Of a stretch of 22,256 bases of DNA, positions 7,262 to 15,397 are shown piece after piece. Source of the DNA: Fidelibacterota bacterium (GTDB lineage: Bacteria > Fidelibacterota > JAANXI01); contig JAANXI010000130.1 of assembly GCA_018263365.1 (NCBI GenBank), positions 1-22,256 on the forward strand, in the 5' to 3' direction. The notes under the pieces were generated by a model, which searched no databases, was not told the origin of the DNA, and worked only from the letters and a program-made list of their open reading frames with translations. A program made the translations under genes and the position numbers. How positions within the stretch are numbered: the stretch's first letter is position 1; the number at the start of each line of letters is the position of its first letter.

Positions 7262-7814
7262 ATGGCAGACAGCAGCAATCCAAAGGTATTAATCTCAGTT
7301 GATATGGAAGGCATCACTGGTGTGGCGCACCGGCGCGAAGTCGACGCATCGCACAGCGATTATGAGCATTTTCCCCCTCATGATTGACGAAACCAATGCC
7401 GCTATCGACGGCGCATTGGAAGCCGGCTGGAATGCCCTTATTGCCGGCTATTATACAGGCCCGGTGGTCTTGCTCTCAGGCGATGCTGCGATCTGTGAAT
7501 ACGCGAAATTCCATTTTACGCAGGTGGAGACCATCTCCGTCAAGGAAGGTATCGGCAAGGCGTGTATTTCCCTCGCTCCGAAAAAGACCGTGCCAATGAT
7601 TAGGGAAGGGGTAAGGAAGGCCGTGAAAAACCGGCAAAAATGTCAGCCGTTTACCGTGGGAGATTCGTATTTTGTCGAGATTCAATATACCAAGGAAGAA
7701 AAAGCGAACGAATCGCAGTGGTACCCAGGTGCCAAGCGGGTAGACAATCGCACCGTCGGCTTTCGCTCGGATGACTTCCTGGAATGTAGGCGTTTTTTCA
7801 TGTTTGCGCACTGA
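7262..7814 (+). pseudogene. Decayed D-aminopeptidase (DppA, M55 family) gene
   Basis: The start is well formed (GGAG then ATG at 7262) and encodes KVLISVDMEGITGV, the metal-binding N-terminus of the DppA family. The frame is broken at a run of five C (7373-7377). Removing one C restores MIDETNAAIDGALEAG. That helix is then joined directly to NALIAGYYTGPVVLLSGD, so roughly 90 to 120 residues of the central catalytic region (including the usual NDSHG segment) are missing. The C-terminal part, ending with RVDNRTVGFRSDDFLE, is intact. Family members are about 270 residues; only about 184 remain. With both a frameshift and an internal deletion, the copy cannot be an active peptidase. GCCGGCT occurs on both sides of the deletion point. 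Confidence 0.85.
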
Positions 7815-7921
7815 TGTCCTATCAGATTTTCTGCGATCTCCAACAAAAATTACTTTCGATTCATTCCAATAATTCTGACTTTTCCGCTCGCTAGTGCCCA
7901 CAAATAATTTTGGAATGCCTT

Positions 7922-8665
7922 ATGAATATTGTTCGTGTTACTGCCGGTTTACTGATGCTCGTCTTCGCCTCTTCCGGTTTGGCGCAGAAAGATCAGCTGC
8001 TGTCGGAGGAACAGATCCTGCAAATTATCACATCCCTGCAGGAAAGGTATACTGAGATAAACGGGTACACCTGCACCTTCTATAAACAGGAACGGATCGA
8101 CGGGGAGATGAATCCCCGGGAAACGATTTTTATGAAATTCCGGAAGCCGTTCCAGCTCTACATGAAATGGATTGAGGATCCGTACCAGGGCCGGGAATTA
8201 CTGTACAAAAAAGGCTGGAACGAGGAGAAAGTCCGGGTCAGACAACATTCGTTTCCGTATTTGACCGTAAACGTCTCTCCGACAGGAGGATTGGCAATGA
8301 AGGGCAACCGCCATCCGGTGACTGAAGCAGGATTAGGGAATACCATTGATATTATCGTCAGCGACTATCAACGGGGACAGTCCCGTCCAGCGGATACTGT
8401 ACGCTACTTCGACAGGGGCACAGATACTCTCTACGATGAAAAAGTCCGGTGCATCGAAGCGGTGATGCCGAAAGATCCTGAATCCGGTTATTACAGCCAT
8501 CGCGCGCTAATCTGTATCAGTAAAAAGACGAATCTTCCCGTTCAGGTCAAAATCTGGGATGCGACTAATACCCTGGTTGAAAACTACGGGTATGCGAACA
8601 TCCAGATGAATCCCGGATTAACTAATGAAGACTTTTTTCCGGAGAATCCGGAAAACAAATTTTAA
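7922..8665 (+). CDS. Secreted DUF1571-type protein (LolA-like)
   Basis: A 247-residue exported protein. Residues 1-20 form a signal peptide with a likely cut at GLA|QK. The mature part has the features of DUF1571 (PF07608) proteins: a short helix, then YTCTFYKQERIDGE, PFQLYMKWIEDPYQGRELLYKKG and late beta-strand segments. The alternating strands suggest a LolA/LppX-like half-barrel that could bind a lipid or a lipoprotein in the periplasm, but this is inferred. I use ATG 7922 rather than an in-frame TTG at 7910, because the signal peptide begins naturally there. The ribosome binding site is weak (GGAA). No conserved partner adjoins it; the gene before it is dead. Confidence 0.75.
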   Translation: MNIVRVTAGLLMLVFASSGLAQKDQLLSEEQILQIITSLQERYTEINGYTCTFYKQERIDGEMNPRETIFMKFRKPFQLYMKWIEDPYQGRELLYKKGWNEEKVRVRQHSFPYLTVNVSPTGGLAMKGNRHPVTEAGLGNTIDIIVSDYQRGQSRPADTVRYFDRGTDTLYDEKVRCIEAVMPKDPESGYYSHRALICISKKTNLPVQVKIWDATNTLVENYGYANIQMNPGLTNEDFFPENPENKF

Positions 8666-8745
8666 CAACAAAATCATCTAAACTATAGTCTGTTGGAAAA
8701 ATCGATTGCACTTATTTCCTATGAAGGCTAAATATTCATACAATA

Positions 8746-8764
8746 GATGACTGAATTAGTCATC
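8746..8764. promoter_or_regulatory. Dyad GATGACT-N5-AGTCATC, operator or weak terminator
   Basis: A perfect 7+7 inverted repeat lies 24 bases before the start of the large T9SS protein gene. It could be a regulator site near the transcription start (a TACAAT at 8739-8744 could be a -10 box, with no clear -35), or a weak stop for the gene before it, since ATTTTA follows. Confidence 0.35.
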
Positions 8765-8787
8765 ATTTTAACAAATCCGGAGTGACT

Positions 8788-11040
8788 ATGCCAAATTTTT
8801 CAACTAAAGATAAAATCGGAATCTGGCTGCTTTTGGGGACGCTAATTTGTAATAATAGTATCTCAGCCCAGGATTTTCAGCACTACCTTAAACAGGTAAA
8901 TTCCTACGATTCCAGTTCATCCAAGCCTCTTGTCAGGCAACAGGGCGATCTCTACCCATTTGCTGAATGGAGTGGAGAACCGCAATGGCTTTCCGGCCAT
9001 CATTGGGGTGGAAATACATTTAATGGCAGCATTGATTACACCGTTGAGTTCTATCAGGAAGTGAATATGGGAGACAACGAATATGCGCCGGTACAAATTC
9101 GAATTACTCCCAGCGAAACCACGTATTCTCAGGTATACCGCCTTGATAACGGCTTTGCTCCTGAGGGCGTCGGTGTGTTTCCCGGCTCCGCCTGGGATAT
9201 TTCTGACCCGGACAATCCACGGAGACTAAACCTCACTTTTCTTGAGGACGGCAATAGCCCCGATAGTACTCAGGCGAATCTATATTGGGATCCGAATACA
9301 AGTACAGATGGGGGATACGAGCAACTTTTTGTAATGGCCAGCTCGTACGACGGGACGGGTGAAACATACGGCCCTGGTAATCATGCGCTAAACAATGATG
9401 CGATGTATGTCTGGTGGCCACGACTTGTTTCAGGGAATGATTTTTTCGCAGCTGATACATCTGAATTGACCATCTGGTTAGTCGAGTACGCGATTGAAAA
9501 CCTAACAATCCAACCGTCAGATGGGCAATTACATCTTAGCTGGGAGTTCTCTGGTGCTGGAGTTGATAGTCTTTACCTGTATTACTCTCAGTCTCAGGGA
9601 GCCGATCAACTGCTGCAAACATTTTCTACATCGGATACCAGTTTTGTCCATACCGGGCTGACGAACGGAGAGGATTACTATTATCGTTTTAAGGCATTTG
9701 ATACCTCAGGAGGTGTCAAATATGTCAGCGAGGAAAAACATGGGAAGCCACAAAAAGTCAAACAGAATATGTCGCTCCTTCAGCACTGGGATCAGCGGGG
9801 TAACTACGGTGATATCTGGGGATACACGGATCCGGAAACGGGTGAGGAATATGCTCTGTTATGCGCTCGGAATGAAGGTTTAAGTATCATCGACATCTCT
9901 GGAAATCAGACCACCGAAGTGGGATTTGAACCAGCGGTTACCCCTGAAGTTGACTCCAAAGATGTGAAGGTCTATGGACATTATGCTATCCTGATTAACG
10001 AAACAGCACCCGCACAAATCATCGATCTTGCCGACCCGACAAATCCCCAGACAGTGGCTACAATTAATATTGGTAATACCAATTCCGGTGGGGCTCACAA
10101 CTGTTATGTTGCCGGAGATTATCTCTATACCATTGGGAATCACGGCCTGGGTGGTTTGATTATCTATGACATCTCAAATCCGATCAATCCCGAACAGGTT
10201 GGTAGTTATGAACCGTATTATTATCATGATATCTATGTGCGGAATGATACCGCCTATGCTACAGGCATTTACGGCGAGGGGGTTGACATTCTGGATGTCT
10301 CGGATAAGTCAAATGTGCAGCAGCTAGCTAATTTTAATTACACCGGTTCCGGGGCCCATAACGTCTGGACTTCCGAAGATGGAAAGTATGCCTTTGTCGG
10401 CGATGAAGTAGGCTCGTCCGGCAATTGGATTCGGGTGTACGATATCTCTGATTTGGATGACATTGAACAGGTCTCGGAAATTATCGTGGATCCAAACGCG
10501 ATTACGCACAATTGTTACGTGAAAGGGGACTATCTGTATATCGGGCATTATACGGAAGGCATTCGAATATGGGACATCTCCGATCCGACCAATCCGACCG
10601 AAACCGGGTTTTATGATACTTATCTTCAGGATCATTATGGGTTCAGCGGCTGTTGGTCTGTCTATCCGTATTTCGATTCGGGTAAAATCATTGGCTCAGA
10701 CATGCAATCGGGACTGTATGTCGTTCGATTTGACAGCCTGACGACAGGGATATCTCCCGGAGATGCTCAGGCTCCGAAACAATTTGCCTTGCACCAAAAT
10801 TACCCGAATCCGTTTAATCCGGTGACGACTATCGAATACAGCCTCCCGGAACAATCCCGTGTTGTTCTTGACGTGTACGATATCCGTGGCAGGAAAATAA
10901 CGACCCTCGTCCGGGCGACGCAAAACGCCGGCGCTCATTCGATCCGTTGGAACGCGTCAGATATGCCTTCGGGCGTCTATTTTTACCGCATTTCGGCCGG
11001 GAGTTTCGCCGAAACCAAAAAATTGGTTCTGATGAAATAG
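8788..11040 (+). CDS. LVIVD-repeat surface protein with T9SS sorting domain
   Basis: A 750-residue exported protein. Residues 1-30 are a signal peptide (cut after ISAQ). About 239-322 resembles a fibronectin type III domain (LHLSWEFSGAG...GLTNGEDYYYRFKA). About 358-648 holds six or so LVIVD-type blades of the form xxxDISDPTNPxxxG, such as IIYDISNPINPEQVG and RIWDISDPTNPTETG, expected to form a beta-propeller. About 662-750 is the type IX secretion C-terminal domain: HQNYPNPFNPVTTIEY, YDIRGRKI, MPSGVYFYRI and a basic end. The protein should cross the outer membrane by T9SS and be released or anchored. GGAG lies five bases before ATG 8788. The ligand is unknown. The gene stands alone, with its own terminator. 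Confidence 0.92.
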   Translation: MPNFSTKDKIGIWLLLGTLICNNSISAQDFQHYLKQVNSYDSSSSKPLVRQQGDLYPFAEWSGEPQWLSGHHWGGNTFNGSIDYTVEFYQEVNMGDNEYAPVQIRITPSETTYSQVYRLDNGFAPEGVGVFPGSAWDISDPDNPRRLNLTFLEDGNSPDSTQANLYWDPNTSTDGGYEQLFVMASSYDGTGETYGPGNHALNNDAMYVWWPRLVSGNDFFAADTSELTIWLVEYAIENLTIQPSDGQLHLSWEFSGAGVDSLYLYYSQSQGADQLLQTFSTSDTSFVHTGLTNGEDYYYRFKAFDTSGGVKYVSEEKHGKPQKVKQNMSLLQHWDQRGNYGDIWGYTDPETGEEYALLCARNEGLSIIDISGNQTTEVGFEPAVTPEVDSKDVKVYGHYAILINETAPAQIIDLADPTNPQTVATINIGNTNSGGAHNCYVAGDYLYTIGNHGLGGLIIYDISNPINPEQVGSYEPYYYHDIYVRNDTAYATGIYGEGVDILDVSDKSNVQQLANFNYTGSGAHNVWTSEDGKYAFVGDEVGSSGNWIRVYDISDLDDIEQVSEIIVDPNAITHNCYVKGDYLYIGHYTEGIRIWDISDPTNPTETGFYDTYLQDHYGFSGCWSVYPYFDSGKIIGSDMQSGLYVVRFDSLTTGISPGDAQAPKQFALHQNYPNPFNPVTTIEYSLPEQSRVVLDVYDIRGRKITTLVRATQNAGAHSIRWNASDMPSGVYFYRISAGSFAETKKLVLMK

Positions 11041-11069
11041 GCTCAATCCACATTACCGGCCCTCTCAAA

Positions 11070-11098
11070 AGTCCCTCCCCGGCGGAGGGGCTTTTTTT
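11070..11098 (+). terminator. Rho-independent terminator of the LVIVD protein gene
   Basis: A nine-base stem (AGTCCCTCC with GGAGGGGCT, one G-T pair) around CCGGC is followed by a run of seven T, 30 bases after the stop codon. Confidence 0.9.
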
Positions 11099-11119
11099 GT
11101 GGCTCAAAAGTCTTTTTCC

Positions 11120-11157
11120 ATATCAGTTCGATATAATCGTATATCAAATTCATATCA
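11120..11157. promoter_or_regulatory. Upstream activator element of sigma54 promoter P1
   Basis: Four ATAT cores start at 11120, 11131, 11141 and 11152 (offsets 0, 11, 21, 32, i.e. one per helical turn). They sit in ATATCA, GATATA, TATATC and ATATCA contexts and include the perfect dyad GATATA-ATCG-TATATC. Bases 11120-11146 match the element upstream of P2 at 20 of 27 positions without gaps. The distance to the -24 box is 126 bases in both. It is a likely binding site for an NtrC-family activator. Confidence 0.7.
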
Positions 11158-11245
11158 AATGCACACTCCGCTTTTGCGTTCTTCGAAAAACATAATACTC
11201 GGAAACCCTTTATTGATAAGGCTTTTAAGGCATCGAATAATATTT

Positions 11246-11261
11246 TGGCACAGGACTTGTA
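11246..11261 (+). promoter_or_regulatory. Sigma54 promoter P1 of the repeat-protein gene
   Basis: TGGCACAGGACTTGTA matches the -24/-12 consensus TGGCAC-N5-TTGCW with the correct spacing; only the last base of the -12 GC is replaced by T. The predicted start of transcription is near 11272, leaving a leader of about 27 bases with AAAGGAGGT before ATG 11299. Confidence 0.65.
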
Positions 11262-11298
11262 TGAATCATAGTAGAAAATGGAAACAAAGGAGGTCAAA

Positions 11299-11991
11299 AT
11301 GAAAACACGGACACTACAGATATCGCAGACAATTTTTATCGCCATTCTTTTAACAATTCCATTGATGCTGTCAGCTGCTTCGCCCGTTTTAAGTAACATG
11401 GAAATGAGTCTGTTTATGAACGAGGTCGAGGATGAAATGATCCGATCGTTCCATCAGGAGGAGACCTATAGAAACTTGTTAAACAATGCCCTGCGGCGAA
11501 TTACTCCTCAAGTTATGACCGTTCAGTCCTCCGCAGTTTCCGATGGTGCTGTCAATTTGATGATTGTAGAAGTGGAGGAAGACATGGTGGAGTCCGTACA
11601 TCAGGAGATGGCGTCTGAGAGCATTTTATCTGCTGCACTGTATTCCCTGGCTGAGTCATTGAATGAACAGGGAATGGATTTTTCTGAGCTGCCCTCCCGG
11701 ATCCATTTTACCGTCCAAATGAACCTGTTTCTGCATAAGGTGGAAGATGAAATGCTCCGGGATTCCCACCAGCAGAATGTTAACTCAGATTTAATAAACA
11801 AAGCGCTGCGGCAACTCACCTACGAAATTCAACGCCAAAACGATGAATCCGCTACTCTCTCAGGATCATTTGAAGGCAATATACCATCCAAAGAAGAAAT
11901 CAATCGCTTCATCAATGAAGTCGAAACAGACGCTGATTATTTTAACACCACGCTTTTCACCTACTCCCTTCTTCCCACCATCACCAACTGA
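11299..11991 (+). CDS. Secreted protein with four internal repeats, function unknown
   Basis: A 230-residue protein not recognised as any family. Residues 1-28 are a signal peptide. The mature part contains three clear repeats and a shorter fourth, centred on NEVEDEMIRSFHQE (41-54), VEVEEDMVESVHQE (90-103), HKVEDEMLRDSHQQ (146-159) and NEVETDA (206-212). Each is preceded by a hydrophobic M-x-L-F-type start and followed by an L-x-x-AL helix. The repeats look like amphipathic acidic helices. The start is set by AAAGGAGGT at 11286-11294; an ATG seven codons earlier (11278) lies before that site. It has its own sigma54 promoter sharing an activator element with the PDZ genes downstream, so a common envelope function is inferred. 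Confidence 0.75.
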   Translation: MKTRTLQISQTIFIAILLTIPLMLSAASPVLSNMEMSLFMNEVEDEMIRSFHQEETYRNLLNNALRRITPQVMTVQSSAVSDGAVNLMIVEVEEDMVESVHQEMASESILSAALYSLAESLNEQGMDFSELPSRIHFTVQMNLFLHKVEDEMLRDSHQQNVNSDLINKALRQLTYEIQRQNDESATLSGSFEGNIPSKEEINRFINEVETDADYFNTTLFTYSLLPTITN

Positions 11992-12051
11992 AACTGCCGC
12001 GGTTGGCCACACTTTTTACCTCTCCTCTTTATTACAGACTCTCATTCTTAC

Positions 12052-12090
12052 ACAACACAAGCAGGAGAACTACGGCCCTGTTTGTGTTGT
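12052..12090 (+). terminator. Long hairpin after the repeat-protein gene
   Basis: ACAACACAAGCAGG (12052-12065) pairs with CCTGTTTGTGTTGT (12077-12090) over 14 base pairs with one G-T, around an 11-base loop. No proper T run follows, so it may be a terminator, a 3' stabiliser or another structure. The rest of the 373-base gap 11992-12364 holds the P2 activator element, the P2 promoter and a short leader. Confidence 0.5.
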
Positions 12091-12171
12091 TCTGTATCCG
12101 AAAGTTTGCAATTTGTACAAACAAATAGGACTCAATAAATTGTGACACTCTTTGGAAGAGGTCGATGGCTT

Positions 12172-12209
12172 ATATCAGAATGATATAAATACATATCAAT
12201 ACTATATGA
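12172..12209. promoter_or_regulatory. Upstream activator element of sigma54 promoter P2
   Basis: ATAT cores start at 12172, 12183, 12193 and 12204, the same offsets (0, 11, 21, 32) as at P1. The first two belong to a perfect dyad TTATATCA-GAA-TGATATAA (12170-12188). The -24 box begins 126 bases after the first core, as at P1. Confidence 0.7.
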
Positions 12210-12297
12210 AAATCCCCTGAAAATTAATTATTATCCAACGTCAAAAAATCCCGGAATCACCTGTGGTTAAGCCGTTTATAAAATTTAAGGTAAAAAC

Positions 12298-12313
12298 TGG
12301 CATATCTGTTGCG
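12298..12313 (+). promoter_or_regulatory. Sigma54 promoter P2 of the PDZ-barrel genes
   Basis: TGGCATATCTGTTGCG has TGGCA and TTGC of the -24/-12 consensus at the exact spacing. Transcription should begin near 12323, about 40 bases before ATG 12365. A GTG-initiated reading frame from 12263 runs across this promoter, which is one reason to reject that start. Confidence 0.75.
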
Positions 12314-12364
12314 TATCAATTGAGTGGATTTAGAAATAATTGTGCTGATCGAAAGGAGCATATT

Positions 12365-13945
12365 ATGAAACGGAAAACTCACAACCTGCTGAATTGCCTG
12401 GTGACTGGCGGTGTTATCCTGATAATAGCTTTGATGGGATTAACGCTGATTTCCGTACGAAGCGCTTATGCTGCAGACTCCAATTCAGAAAATGAATGCG
12501 AAGATTCTGCATATACGACAAACCGTTATACAAGCCTGAATGAGTTCAAGCAGTTTTTCGACGATCCGTCCTTAATCAGGTTATATAGCAGAGCGATCGG
12601 AATGCCTGGCAATTCCGTCATCGTGCAGGTCGATACGTCCACAGATACCACCAAAGTGGAAGTCCAGCTGCAAAAGGAACTGGACCAGACGCGTGAAGAG
12701 TTACGGCGCGCCCGGGAAGAACTGAACAAACTTGATCCCGAAGTCCGGCAAGAGATGGACATCAATATGCAGGAACTCCAGAAGAATCTGGATCAGGCGT
12801 TGCAGCAACTGAACGATCCGAAAACCCTGGAAGAGCTGGAAAAGCTGAAAAATTTTGAAGTGAAGGTCTCTCACAGGGACGCCCGGCCGTTTGTTGGTAT
12901 CTCTATTTCTGACCTTGATTTTAAAGAAGCGTTTGAACGCCACTACGATTACAATTACGGCGTGCTGGTGAATGGGGTTGTGGAAGGAACACCTGCTGAT
13001 AAGGCCGGTATTCGCAAAGGCGACATCATCATGGAATTCAACGGTGGCAAAGCCCGGCACCGGGACATACTAAAAAATATAATCGACAGCAAATCCGTCG
13101 GTGATACGGTGAAAGTGACATTGTTCCGGGATGAGGATATTTTCACCGCCGAACTCATACTCGAGCCCAGGACGCCGCGGGTTTCGTCCGAAACAAAGGA
13201 CGAGGATTCCGAATATAGTTATGAATACGATACCGACTCCGATGAAGACTGGGAAGACATTGATGACTGGGATGCCGAAGATTTCGGGTTCGATAAGGAG
13301 AGTTTCTTCTCCAGAGGCTACGGCGGCGGGGGCTGGATTCCAATGTACTCGATGGCGGATCTGAGCGATGTCAATGACGTTATCGGTCGCCTTGGATTTA
13401 ATAAATTTTCGGAAACCGGCCTCTTGCTGCAAGGGGGCGGTGGTATGGGACCCGTTGGTAAAGGCTGGTTCATCGGCGGTATGGGTGCCGGTTACCGTTT
13501 TGATCGGAAGAGCAGCACAATATCCCGTCGGATGAAATTCTCAACCGGTTACGGTGGCGTCACCCTGGATAAACGGTATCGTCCCAGCGAAAATATCATC
13601 TTTGCAACCGGGCTGTTAGTCGGAGGCTCACATACATCTCTGGAAGTGGCGCAAACCCAGGGTAAATACAACTGGAATGACCTGGATTCCACCATCACCG
13701 AAGCGAACAACAGTTATCTGAAGATGGAAAAGAATTATCTCATGGTGCAACCACGAATCACTATGATGTATCGCATTCTGCCGTGGTTAGCTATCCGCTC
13801 CGAGGTTGGATATCTCATGGGATTCTCCTTTCATCCCGGCTGGGAAGCCAAAATGGGCGATGAAACCTATAATATCGATCACTCGCCCGAAAGCAACACG
13901 TACCAGGGATTATCTTTCAGTATCGGTCCGTGGTTTGGTTTCTAA
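12365..13945 (+). CDS. PDZ protein with coiled coil, acidic linker and putative C-terminal beta-barrel
   Basis: A 526-residue exported protein. Residues 1-36 are a signal peptide (AYA|AD). About 97-165 is a charged coiled coil (KELDQTREELRRAREELNKL). About 172-268 is a PDZ domain (RPFVGISISDLDF, GVLVNGVVEGTPADKAGIRKGDIIMEFNG) with no protease domain attached. About 278-310 is a very acidic Asp/Glu/Tyr linker. About 320-526 is strand-rich and ends in GPWFGF; a terminal Phe is typical of outer-membrane barrels. The next gene encodes a paralogue sharing the PDZ and C-terminal domains (YNWNDLD, GYLMGFSFHPGW). The start is ATG 12365 with AAAGGAG just upstream, behind P2. The outer-membrane placement is inferred. 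A periplasmic sensor or chaperone for misfolded envelope proteins is one possible role. Confidence 0.8.
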   Translation: MKRKTHNLLNCLVTGGVILIIALMGLTLISVRSAYAADSNSENECEDSAYTTNRYTSLNEFKQFFDDPSLIRLYSRAIGMPGNSVIVQVDTSTDTTKVEVQLQKELDQTREELRRAREELNKLDPEVRQEMDINMQELQKNLDQALQQLNDPKTLEELEKLKNFEVKVSHRDARPFVGISISDLDFKEAFERHYDYNYGVLVNGVVEGTPADKAGIRKGDIIMEFNGGKARHRDILKNIIDSKSVGDTVKVTLFRDEDIFTAELILEPRTPRVSSETKDEDSEYSYEYDTDSDEDWEDIDDWDAEDFGFDKESFFSRGYGGGGWIPMYSMADLSDVNDVIGRLGFNKFSETGLLLQGGGGMGPVGKGWFIGGMGAGYRFDRKSSTISRRMKFSTGYGGVTLDKRYRPSENIIFATGLLVGGSHTSLEVAQTQGKYNWNDLDSTITEANNSYLKMEKNYLMVQPRITMMYRILPWLAIRSEVGYLMGFSFHPGWEAKMGDETYNIDHSPESNTYQGLSFSIGPWFGF

Positions 13946-13992
13946 CAATTGAATTATGGATGAAAGAATTATACGGTAAAGGAGAAAATACT

Positions 13993-15207
13993 ATGAAAAA
14001 GCAAAACAAATTATTGACCATCTTGCATAAATGGAAAACAGTGTCTCTGATAGTGACAGCGGTGTTACTGACTTGGTTTGCCGGAGTGGCGAATGCCCAG
14101 CAATCAGGTTCCGCATCGTCCAGTGTTGTTGTGAAGAATCAGGATATCCGGGCAAAGGTTGCCGGAAAAGACAGTACAGTGATACGCACACAGATTGAAA
14201 GGTTCTCTGACGATCGGCCGATGCTGGGCGTCTATCTTGATGATCTGGATTTTGAGACGGCTTACAAAATGCACTACGATTATACGCATGGTGTTTTGGT
14301 AGACGGTGTCGTTTCCGATGGCGCGGCGCAACGGGCCGGCATCATGGAAAATGACATCATCATGGGATTCGATGGAGAAAAAGTACGACACGAAGACCAT
14401 ATGGTACGGCTCATCCAGAGTAAAAATATCGGTGACAACGTGCAGGTGAAATACTTCCGCGACGGAAAAGTGAATACGGTGAGTGTGATCCTGCAAGGTC
14501 GAAACGGTGAAGAGGTTTCCAAAGAAGAAGGCCGGCATGTTAGTGCAGGCGATGGGGGATTTACCTTTTATGCGACCTGGTACGAACCTGACCACGCGGA
14601 AATATCGGATCTGTTAAACCGTTCCGGTTTTTCGGATGTATTGACCGACAATCCTTTTGGCGATAGCGCCACAAAAGGACTGCTCATGCGGGGTTTTCAG
14701 TTTCAGTTCGAAGACGACAATAACTGGTACTGGGGATTCGATTTTAACAGCGCCAAAGTTGACCGCCGTTCTTCCGGAGATACTGATCGCCGGATGGAAT
14801 ACGAATTCGGGTACTGGGGTTTTATGCTGCAGAAGCGGATTCCGGTCTTCAACTTCCTGATCCTCGACGGGGGATTTACCGCAGGGACCGGTTCCTACGA
14901 CATCAAGCTGTATGAAGTAAACAAAGATTACAATTGGGATGACCTGGATGGCGATATGAATACCGCAGTCAACCACTTCGTCCATCTGAAGAAAAATTAC
15001 CTGCTGGCCCATCCCAACGCATCGGTAATCGTCCGGTTTACCGACTGGATAGGTCTCCGGGGGAATGTGGGGTACATGCTGGGATATTCGTACCATACCC
15101 GCTGGAATGCAAAAGTGGTCAGCGATAACATCGAAGTAAAAAGTTCTCCGGAAACCAAGGTGGATGGATTGACATATTCAGTCGGTCTCTGGTTTGATAT
15201 CTTCTAA
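13993..15207 (+). CDS. Second PDZ protein with putative C-terminal beta-barrel
   Basis: A 404-residue paralogue of the preceding gene without its coiled coil and acidic linker. Residues 1-35 are a signal peptide (ANA|QQ). About 73-168 is a PDZ domain (RPMLGVYLDDLDF, GVLVDGVVSDGAAQRAGIMENDIIMGFDG). About 225-404 is strand-rich, with YNWDDLD, LKKNYLLAHP and GYMLGYSYHTRW matching the paralogue, and ends in GLWFDIF. AAAGGAG lies eight bases before ATG 13993; in-frame codons back to 13930 overlap the previous gene and are rejected. The 47-base gap without a terminator suggests one transcript from P2, closed by the terminator at 15239. Tandem duplication followed by divergence of the N-terminal part is likely. 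Confidence 0.8.
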   Translation: MKKQNKLLTILHKWKTVSLIVTAVLLTWFAGVANAQQSGSASSSVVVKNQDIRAKVAGKDSTVIRTQIERFSDDRPMLGVYLDDLDFETAYKMHYDYTHGVLVDGVVSDGAAQRAGIMENDIIMGFDGEKVRHEDHMVRLIQSKNIGDNVQVKYFRDGKVNTVSVILQGRNGEEVSKEEGRHVSAGDGGFTFYATWYEPDHAEISDLLNRSGFSDVLTDNPFGDSATKGLLMRGFQFQFEDDNNWYWGFDFNSAKVDRRSSGDTDRRMEYEFGYWGFMLQKRIPVFNFLILDGGFTAGTGSYDIKLYEVNKDYNWDDLDGDMNTAVNHFVHLKKNYLLAHPNASVIVRFTDWIGLRGNVGYMLGYSYHTRWNAKVVSDNIEVKSSPETKVDGLTYSVGLWFDIF

Positions 15208-15238
15208 GCGACTCCATTGCTGAGAAAATCACAAGAAG

Positions 15239-15273
15239 TGCCGTCCCGGTCCAAAACCCGGGACGGCATTTTT
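15239..15273 (+). terminator. Rho-independent terminator of the PDZ operon
   Basis: A perfect stem GCCGTCCCGG / CCGGGACGGC around TCCAAAAC is followed by ATTTTT, 32 bases after the stop. It separates the PDZ genes from the DUF4390-kinase operon. No convincing promoter was recognised between it and the next start at 15398. Confidence 0.93.
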
Positions 15274-15397
15274 GTGGAATCGTTCTGTCGAAAAGAAATC
15301 ATTGGCAAAAGGTGAAATCTTCTTGATATTTGTACTATGTGGATAACCAATACACGGGGCATCAGTGGGTCTGTAACCGTGATAACCGCGCGGCGCA

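Noticed and set aside
7910..7921. TTG start for the DUF1571 protein
   Set aside because: Four extra codons before a complete signal peptide, with no better ribosome binding site than ATG 7922.
8694..8710. Sigma54-like TTGG...TTGCA before the LVIVD protein gene
   Set aside because: The GG and GC are one base too far apart, and no ATAT-type element precedes it.
11843..12145. Open frame overlapping the end of the repeat-protein gene
   Set aside because: It begins inside the gene in another frame, is low-complexity, ends across the hairpin region, and has no ribosome binding site.
12263..12364. GTG-initiated 34-codon extension of the first PDZ protein
   Set aside because: It runs across the sigma54 promoter and leader, lacks a ribosome binding site, and would put an extra segment before a good signal peptide. 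ATG 12365 has AAAGGAG upstream.
15303..15318. TGGCA upstream of the DUF4390 gene as a third sigma54 promoter
   Set aside because: The -12 position reads GAAA rather than TTGC.
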